From the NCBI GenBank assembly GCA_946811695.1, contig OX328132.1, forward strand, positions 58,336,197-58,400,196: a stretch of DNA of 64,000 nucleotides, in the 5' to 3' direction. The stretch is from Gonocerus acuteangulatus (lineage: Eukaryota; Arthropoda; Insecta; Hemiptera; Coreidae). The position numbers and the translations under genes are program-made. Numbering within the stretch: the first letter of the stretch is position 1; each line of letters begins with the position of its first letter. The notes under the pieces are model-generated. The model was not told the DNA's origin. It saw only the letters and a list, made by a program, of their open reading frames with translations, and did no database searches. This document shows positions 60,721-64,000 of this stretch, in pieces.

Positions 60721-61888
60721 GTCTGTTCGCTCATTTCTGGCTTCCCTGATGGTCCGATTTTGATGAAATTTTGTACAAAAATCCGTCGTCCAATTTGAAA
60801 GGTCAAGTTTGTTAACCAGAAAAATCCGCCCACTGGAAGATGGCGTTTGGGGCGAAATTCGCGCAGAAAAAATCGTAACGCTTACATTTTTGAGTTCATA
60901 AGCTTGTAAGTACTCGTTTTATAGGCTTCTTGGGCTAGGAAAACGAATGAAACCATTTTCAAGGCGATAGCTTTAACCGTTTTCGAGAACATTGGAAAAA
61001 TAGTTTTTGAATACCGTTTTTGGTTTGGGTACTTAGAATCATGGGATTCAGTTGAAACATTTTCTGCATGTTCTACTTTGATTAAAACTAATATGTTGAA
61101 ATTTATGTTACGTTTGGAGTTAAGGAAGGGTTAGAATAAAATATTTTATTAACAGACATAAAAAGTTTTGGTAACTTTGTATACTTTCCTTAATATCTCG
61201 AAAAAGCTTGAGAATCTTGGTAAACGGAAGAATACCATTAGAAAGCTTACTAAATTCTCTAAAAAAAAGGTTCTAATGAAAGTTTTGATTAGACGATGTC
61301 AATCGGAGAAATAAGTGCTTAAAACTTTAAAGTAATTGATTTCGCTTATTCGAACTGTTCTTTTTGTCTGTTTTTATTCCTCGTTATTTTTTAACTGCTT
61401 GTAGTTGGATAATGTATTTGATAATAAATCAGGTTAAGAAAAATAAGAAAAACAATTTAATCTTAGAGATATGGATTTCCAAGATAGCTTTTCAAATGCC
61501 TAGCGGGGTCCTTCCTAGGGCTGGATACCCTGGATGGGTATCCAGGTAAGATCGTAAATAAGACCTTTTTGAAAGTAAAGATGGAACTGTCAACGTTGGT
61601 CCTCCTCTGCCTCCCGGCACTTTCATTGCTGACGAAGGCTACCAATGAGTAGCCAAAACGTCCTAAATATAGATTTTTTAACAAAAATCGTATTGAGGTT
61701 TCTTTAGCCGAATCCCAGCCATTCCATCTTTACTTATCACCTCGACGGCTAACTATCTAATCTTCATGCTTTCTAGAAATGTGGACCCAAAATAATAACA
61801 GCTTCTATTTTAATCATTTTAAATGAGTCTAGAGATAAGATCGGAACCGCGCTAAGATGATGCAGTTCCTGCGAGTCGGACTTTTTTT
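60523..61888 (+). mobile_element. HINE-like element, both ends, with PLE fragment inside
   Basis: The 5' end TTTTAGCGCGGTTCCTCC is at 60523, (TA)n at 60662-60718, and the 3' end GGAACCGCGCTAAGATG, hairpin and GGACTTTTTT at 61843-61888. About 200 bp near 61560-61780 is PLE-derived. Confidence 0.85.
61600..61785 (+). mobile_element. PLE-type end with hammerhead-like core
   Basis: CTGACGA (61629-61635), one extra A, the stem GGCTAC/GTAGCC with loop CAATGA, then AAAACGTC. The G of the GAAA box is A here. Downstream CACCTCGACGGCTAACTATC recurs at 63744-63790, so the family has another copy there. Confidence 0.55.
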
Positions 61889-62172
61889 ATGTTTTCTCCC
61901 AACTAGTCTTATAGTAAATTTACTCAGCTTTCGATTGGTTTCACTTTCTTTCTAGTAAAACCACCTGGGACGGAGCTACAATGATTATTCTTCTAAAAAC
62001 CACGTTTGTCTCGAAAAAACAATAAAATGTCGTTTTCTCCCTTATGTGTGAGAATTCGGAAAATTGTCACATGACAATTTTTGTTCCCTTTATCTAAGGT
62101 CTATAAGGTTCCTTTATCACCTCCCAAAATATGACTAGACATTTATGGGACACCCTGTATATAATATATATA

Positions 62173-62225
<53 letters not shown>

Positions 62226-62898
62226 CTGTTCGCTTTCCACCGGCTCAAAAATGGTCATCATCTTTCTTGTAATTTGAAGAAGCAGGTCCTCGTCTTATAG
62301 GTTCCTTAACATAAGCAAACGGATGAAACCACATAATCACTTCAGCTTCCTGAAGCAGCAAAATCGTTTACGGCTTTCGGCAACGGCAAAATTGCATTCC
62401 TGCATGTACACCCGATTCTTACGACTAGGGAAATTCGTTCCACTCTGGCTTCAGCATTCACGGCTCTAGAGTAGACATATTCCCAGAAATCTTGATATGA
62501 TTGGATACGCCTAAAACTTAAGTTCTGAGAATATTAGCGTCATTCTCTAATCTAGCCTTTCATATTATTAAATAGTGTAAAATTCAATTAATGCGGAAAA
62601 TACAAATATAACAGTAGTTTAATAGCAAGAATAGACCTTCACAATGCTGCTAACAATGGCATTAACAATCATTTCTGGAAAATCTCACAAAAAATAACGA
62701 TCTTTCTGATTATAAAATTTAGGGCGGAAAATAAGAAAAAAATGCCACCTAACTCTAGAGCAATGTATGGGGGGAACTCATCTGTGCGTTAGAGGGGATG
62801 AAAGCAGCACTTCCGCTTGACTAAACCCTAACAGTAATTGCGCAGGCTTCACGGCTCCAGCATGGATATCCCTGAAAATAGGGGTAGGGTTTTTATAT

Positions 62899-62948
<50 letters not shown>

Positions 62949-63210
62949 CACGTTTGTTTTGTTCTTTTGTACGAGTTTTTGTCTTAGTTTAAATCACTTT
63001 TTAATTTTTTTCTATATCCCTTTGTTTTTATTGCTTTTATTTTTGTAATTGCTTTTATTAGGAAAATGTATTTGTCTGTAAAACAGGATACGTAAAATGA
63101 GAATCAATTTACTGTTGTTAGAAAAAGATGGGTTAGAAAAATAAGGGCACTCTTGCATAAATTTCTAGCAAAATAAAAATTTGCGTGAATGTTAAGGACA
63201 CTATTATAAT

Positions 63211-63258
<48 letters not shown>

Positions 63259-63264
63259 GTTTCT
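61889..63264. repeat. Mixed HINE fragments and unrecognised sequence
   Basis: 62150-62345 has (TA)n followed by TTTGTCTGTTCGCT and body; 62905-63120 has (TA)n followed by plus body; a poly-T of about 42 lies at 63212-63253. GGGACACCCTGTATA at 62138-62160 resembles a terminal motif common in insect repeats. The rest (62350-62880) is unrecognised. Confidence 0.45.
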
Positions 63265-63922
63265 TCCTTCTCTCCATAGATAGGAAAGCTGATTCTGACG
63301 TCGACCAAATGACGTAATCTGAAAGTGCAGACTAAATGATTTCACGTTTTAGAACTCGTAGATAACGAAAGTAGAGGTGGTTCAAATTGAAATATATTTT
63401 TGAGTAATTAAATGAATTTTGGTATGAAAAGTTCATTAGTTAAAATTATAACTATTAATAGAAATTGGAAAATATGCATTTAATAGAACTCATTAAACCT
63501 TTTACATTTCTTAAAGAAAAGGATAGCAGATTATTTATTTATTTTATTTTAAGGGTTTCACATCTAGGGCGATAAGCTCTTGGATAGCAGATTACCCCAG
63601 GAGTAAGATATAGCAGATTTCCAATTGCTGGGAAGGCCGATGTCGTTTGATTTATGACATGTCCGACCTTCTTTACCTGCTCTTCCAAAGTACAGCCTAA
63701 ACGTCCAGTTTTGCTTGAAGATCTGACTCCTAGCCGAGTCCCAACCATCCTTTGACTTCGCGTCACCTCAACGGCTAACTATCTTCATCTCATTTAGTAT
63801 GTCTGTTCTCTAACTGGCTAAAAAAATGGCCAGATTTTAATGAAATTAGTTATTATTCCTTTACTAATGGCACTCGGGAACCGCGCTAAGATGACGCAGT
63901 TCTTGCGAGTTGGACTTTTTTT
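63265..63922 (+). mobile_element. HINE-like element, internally deleted, with PLE piece
   Basis: The decayed 5' block (63290-63400: GACGTAATCTGAAAGTGCAG) lacks (TA)n. 63640-63790 is PLE-like sequence related to 61700-61785. The 3' end GGAACCGCGCTAAGATGACG plus hairpin and GGACTTTTTTT is at 63877-63922. Confidence 0.55.
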
Positions 63923-64000
63923 ACGTAAAGCCTTGGTATAATTGCTATGTCAAAAAAACTTGGCTTTTTAAACAGGTCGTGAACTCTTATTTCATTTTAT

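Overview
The window is animal nuclear DNA, most likely from an arthropod, although the sequence alone does not fix the species. It is AT-rich, has GT-AG introns with pyrimidine tracts, and carries long (TA)n runs, tRNA-derived SINEs and many copies of a few transposable-element families. Only two host genes can be assembled with confidence. They lie tail to tail.

Gene 1 (+ strand, 998-10308) is ETFB, the beta subunit of the mitochondrial electron transfer flavoprotein. Six coding exons join in phase to a complete 253-residue protein. An intron probably also splits the 3' UTR. Its introns hold a Penelope-like insertion with a 15-bp target duplication (3016-3905), a MITE (4226-4964) and a 1.8-kb fold-back element (7287-9082).

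Gene 2 (- strand, 58624 down to 18467) is a two-pore-domain potassium channel (K2P/KCNK, TWiK-like). Six exons join in phase to a complete 438-residue protein with both selectivity filters (TIGYG and TIGFGD). The gene covers about 40 kb because intron 1 (11 kb) and intron 5 (24.4 kb) are packed with mobile elements. Intron 4 is only 70 bp.

Most of the remaining DNA belongs to one repeat family with the architecture of non-autonomous Helentrons (HINE/DINE-1-like). The 5' end is TTTTAGCGCGGTTCC inside a GC-rich hairpin. A (TA)n tract lies near the 5' end. The same 13-mer recurs inverted (GGAACCGCGCTAA) about 35 bp before a 3' end that carries a small hairpin and ends in GGACTTTT. At least fifteen complete, truncated, nested or internally deleted copies are present, in both orientations. 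Nesting allows empty sites to be read from sister copies.

Penelope-like retroelements (PLEs) are the second major component: a decayed reverse transcriptase (28040-29285), two GIY-YIG endonuclease remnants (195-432 and 53588-53878) and several terminal fragments with hammerhead-ribozyme-like cores, some in inverted pairs. There are also a 5'-truncated non-LTR retrotransposon with RNase H and CCHC domains (32586-34015), a tRNA-derived SINE family, a Tc1-like transposase pseudogene, a mariner-like helix-turn-helix relic, MITEs with 8- and 9-bp target duplications, several fold-back elements, and 124-bp and 143-bp tandem repeats. One open segment with a PCNA-binding-like motif (27675-28042) is not recognised.
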